From OCS116 cluster bacterium (GTDB lineage Bacteria > Pseudomonadota > Alphaproteobacteria > Rhizobiales > OSC116), in assembly GCA_002402005.2 (NCBI GenBank), contig NVUS02000010.1, forward strand, positions 1 to 8,332: a stretch of 8,332 nt of DNA. The letters are read 5' to 3'. Position 1 is the first letter of the stretch. Every line of letters starts with the position of its first letter. The notes below the pieces were generated by a model. The model was not told where the DNA came from and ran no database searches. It saw nothing but the letters and a program-made list of their open reading frames with translations. This document shows, piece by piece, positions 6,911 through 8,332 of the stretch. Position numbers and translations under genes: made by a program.

Positions 6911-6943
6911 ATTCTACGAGCTGAAATTGACATCTGGCTGACA
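6911..6943 (-). promoter_or_regulatory. Putative response-regulator-dependent promoter of the CoA-transferase/lyase genes
   Basis: Reading the minus strand, TGTCAGC (6943-6937) and TGTCAAT (6932-6926) start 11 bp apart. After exactly 9 nt comes TAGAAT (6916-6911), a 5/6 match to the -10. The -35 window (6939-6934, AGCCAG) is not TTGACA-like. Spacing and sequence match the block upstream of tctC (23 of 33 positions identical by hand alignment). The start codon is 30 nt further on. Confidence 0.6.
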
Positions 6944-6952
6944 CAGGCAATT

Positions 6953-6974
6953 CTATAAATGATCTGATTTATAG
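6953..6974. repeat. AT-rich perfect inverted repeat after the small secreted protein gene
   Basis: CTATAAAT (6953-6960) and ATTTATAG (6967-6974) form an 8-bp perfect dyad around GATCTG. It begins one base after the TAG stop (6978-6976) of the minus-strand propeptide-like gene and lies about 10 bp upstream of the direct repeats of the CoA-transferase promoter. As a terminator it is weak: no G-C-rich stem and no T-run on either strand. It could be a small operator or merely a 3' stem-loop. Confidence 0.35.
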
Positions 6975-6975
6975 G

Positions 6976-7362
6976 CTATTCGATTCCGACAATATAATTC
7001 TTTTCGACCGAAATAATAAACTCGTTCGTGGCCAGTGCCGCTTCAATATCAGACATGGTATTGGGGTAAGGGAATTGAATGGTTATGATTTTGCCATCAA
7101 ACGCATTTGAAATAATCTCTGCACCGACATTTTCGATGATTATTTTGATTTTATCAGCTTCGATGTCATCTTTAAACATAACAATAAGCTCGTTATCGAC
7201 AAATTTGGCTTGGTTATCAATGGGCATGGTTTCTTCAGTCGTTTCTATGGGATTGATGATGGTGATGGCATTATTTGCAGCCTGCACCGGGTAAATATTG
7301 ATAAAACTCAAAATGGCGATGGCCATGGTGAATTTGAAATGTTTGGTGAATGTTTCTAACAT
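6976..7362 (-). CDS. Secreted stand-alone subtilase propeptide/I9-inhibitor-like protein
   Basis: A 128-residue protein with a Sec signal peptide (hydrophobic core about 11-25, likely cleavage after PVQA at residue 28), a short Thr/Glu-rich linker, then a compact domain at about 53-125. The domain has the pattern of S8 peptidase N-terminal propeptides: FVDNELIVMFKDD, a helix with VGAEII, a strand ITIQFPY, DIEAALAT, then SVEKNYIV, equivalent to the usual 'VExNYI' end that sits in the protease active site. Here no catalytic domain follows; the protein ends three residues later. It lies directly downstream of a subtilase gene on the same strand but behind that gene's terminator, so it is probably transcribed separately. 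AAGGA (7375-7371), 8 nt before the ATG, supports the start. Likely role: folding chaperone or inhibitor of the neighbouring protease, acting in trans in the periplasm or outside the cell (inference). Confidence 0.68.
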   Translation of the reverse strand: MLETFTKHFKFTMAIAILSFINIYPVQAANNAITIINPIETTEETMPIDNQAKFVDNELIVMFKDDIEADKIKIIIENVGAEIISNAFDGKIITIQFPYPNTMSDIEAALATNEFIISVEKNYIVGIE

Positions 7363-7402
7363 TGTAACGATCCTTATTTTAAATGAATATATAAAAATAT
7401 TA

Positions 7403-7408
7403 TGTCAA
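7403..7408 (-). promoter_or_regulatory. Possible -35 element for the propeptide-like gene
   Basis: A perfect TTGACA reads on the minus strand in the AT-rich 71-bp stretch between the subtilase terminator and the ATG at 7362. No good -10 sits at the normal 16-18 bp distance (CATTTA at 17), so only a tentative call is justified. Confidence 0.3.
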
Positions 7409-7433
7409 AAATAGGGTTTGGCATAAGCGACGC

Positions 7434-7467
7434 AAAAAAGCAGTGCCTTGTTTTACCAAAGCACTGC
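7434..7467 (-). terminator. Rho-independent terminator of the subtilase gene
   Basis: On the minus strand GCAGTGC (7467-7461) pairs with GCACTGC (7446-7440). The stem extends by TTTG/CAAG to 11 bp with one wobble, closes on a six-base loop, GTAAAA, and is followed at once by six T residues (7439-7434). It lies just after the subtilase stop and separates it from the propeptide-like gene. Confidence 0.9.
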
Positions 7468-7474
7468 ATTCATA

Positions 7475-8332
7475 TTAGTTAGAGATAACTTGCTCAACAA
7501 CCGTAACGCTATTGTCACTACCTTCTAAAACTTGATCAACTTGCTCAATTTTTAGAATGTCTTGGGCATTCAACTCTAGGGATTTAATTTTACCACCCAT
7601 AGAGCATGGGAAAGCCCGCACAACAATATTTGCTGAATCAAACTTCATGGTAAAGCCACTCATCCATAATTTCCAATAGATTGTATGTGTGCCTTTGGCC
7701 AATTTTTTAGTGAAGTTTGTACCGACCATTCTGTGGCTGTTATTGGTTTGGAACGTACCTTTTCTGTAAGAACCAGTCCACATTGTATTGGGCGAAATTG
7801 CAGAGTAAACACCGGTTCTAAATGTCCGTGCGCCATTGCCTGTCACTTTGGCCGCTGTGCCGTGAGTCGAAATATCAACAATCATGGTTTTGGGTAAAGT
7901 GAAAGTTACAGATAGGATGTTTGAATTCACACTAACCCGTTTGTTTTCGGGGAATAGGAATTCATTATAAGCAATCAACGAGGAGCTGGTTGCACATCTA
8001 GCTGTGCCAGGTTTGGCTTTGCGTACGGCATTGTATAAATTCAACCGCCCACCAGAGATAGATCTGTTGCTCAATCCAGGGATTTTATCGGATGTTTGCA
8101 TCAAATGGTTTTTAATCTGGCTAGGAGACCAAGTGGGTTGTAGTCCTTTGATCAATGCAGCAGCGCCGGTAACAAATGGTGTTGCCATAGATGTGCCATC
8201 AAGATCACCGTAACGACCCCGGTTAAGAGTGCTATAGATTTTCACACCGGGTGCAGCCAAATGTACGGTCTTTTTGCCGTAGCTAGAAAAACCAGCTTTA
8301 TTGTCATTTTGATCTGTTGCCATAATTGACAT
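7475..8332 (-). CDS. Subtilisin-like serine protease (S8), C-terminal part, with C-terminal extension
   Basis: 285 codons ending at 7475; the reading frame is open to the right edge. The ATG at 8332 is internal to the conserved SIMATDQNDNKAGFSSYG segment, so the true start, propeptide and the Asp and His of the catalytic triad lie outside the window. Visible features are HLAAPGVKIYST (24-35 of the fragment), the catalytic-serine motif GTSMATP with S48, and the closing helices up to about residue 106. A region of about 175 residues then follows, with alternating beta-strand-like segments (137-155, 185-240) that I do not recognise; it may be a jelly-roll or P-domain-like module. C113 and C243 bracket it and could form a disulfide. 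The last 40 residues are acidic. It is probably secreted. A strong terminator follows, then a propeptide-like protein gene. Confidence 0.85.
   Translation of the reverse strand: MSIMATDQNDNKAGFSSYGKKTVHLAAPGVKIYSTLNRGRYGDLDGTSMATPFVTGAAALIKGLQPTWSPSQIKNHLMQTSDKIPGLSNRSISGGRLNLYNAVRKAKPGTARCATSSSLIAYNEFLFPENKRVSVNSNILSVTFTLPKTMIVDISTHGTAAKVTGNGARTFRTGVYSAISPNTMWTGSYRKGTFQTNNSHRMVGTNFTKKLAKGTHTIYWKLWMSGFTMKFDSANIVVRAFPCSMGGKIKSLELNAQDILKIEQVDQVLEGSDNSVTVVEQVISN

Noticed and set aside
8330..8332. ATG at the right edge as the start of the subtilase
   Set aside because: The following residues are the middle of the S8 domain; the Asp and His of the triad would be missing, so the gene simply continues beyond the window.
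1..8332. CRISPR array, tRNA/rRNA genes, insertion sequence or phage genes
   Set aside because: No regularly spaced repeats, no tRNA-like cloverleaf or rRNA sequence, no transposase or integrase and no terminal inverted repeats were seen.

Overview
The window is 8.3 kb of moderate-GC bacterial DNA (mid-40s percent by eye). It looks like Pseudomonadota, probably an alphaproteobacterium, judging by the family types and gene order; no rRNA or other phylogenetic marker is present, so this is inference. It holds nine protein genes: seven complete and two cut by the window edges.

Layout. Positions 1-210 (+) are the C-terminus of an ABC-type (iron/phosphonate-like) periplasmic solute-binding protein. 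Positions 310-3381 (+) are a complete tripartite tricarboxylate transporter operon in the order tctC-tctB-tctA. Convergent to it, on the minus strand (6880 to 3402), lie a family III CoA-transferase, a short citrate-synthase-fold citryl-CoA-lyase-like enzyme (ATGA overlap with the transferase) and the sensor kinase tctE. Further right, also on the minus strand, are a secreted subtilase (S8) running off the right edge, a strong terminator, and a small secreted protein that looks like a stand-alone subtilase propeptide/I9-type inhibitor.

How the genes fit together. The transporter, CoA-transferase and lyase make a plausible uptake-and-cleavage module: a tri- or hydroxy-carboxylate is imported by TctABC, activated to its CoA thioester, and cleaved retro-aldol to acetyl-CoA plus an oxo-acid (citrate giving oxaloacetate). 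If acetyl-CoA is the CoA donor, it would be regenerated each turn, making the pair a free-CoA analogue of classical citrate lyase. The substrate is not fixed by the sequence.

The most interesting signal is regulatory. A 33-nt promoter block occurs twice, before tctC (+, 235-267) and before the CoA-transferase (-, 6943-6911). Each copy has two TGTCA-containing 7-mers exactly 11 bp apart, then exactly 9 nt, then a TRGAAT -10 element, with no -35 hexamer. This is how OmpR/PhoB-type response regulators bind, and TctD, the usual partner of TctE, belongs to that family. It ties transporter and enzymes into one regulon. tctE has a separate promoter with both hexamers matching the consensus (TTGACA-N16-TATAAT), a GTG start, a predicted leader of only about 13 nt and no Shine-Dalgarno. 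No tctD lies in the window.
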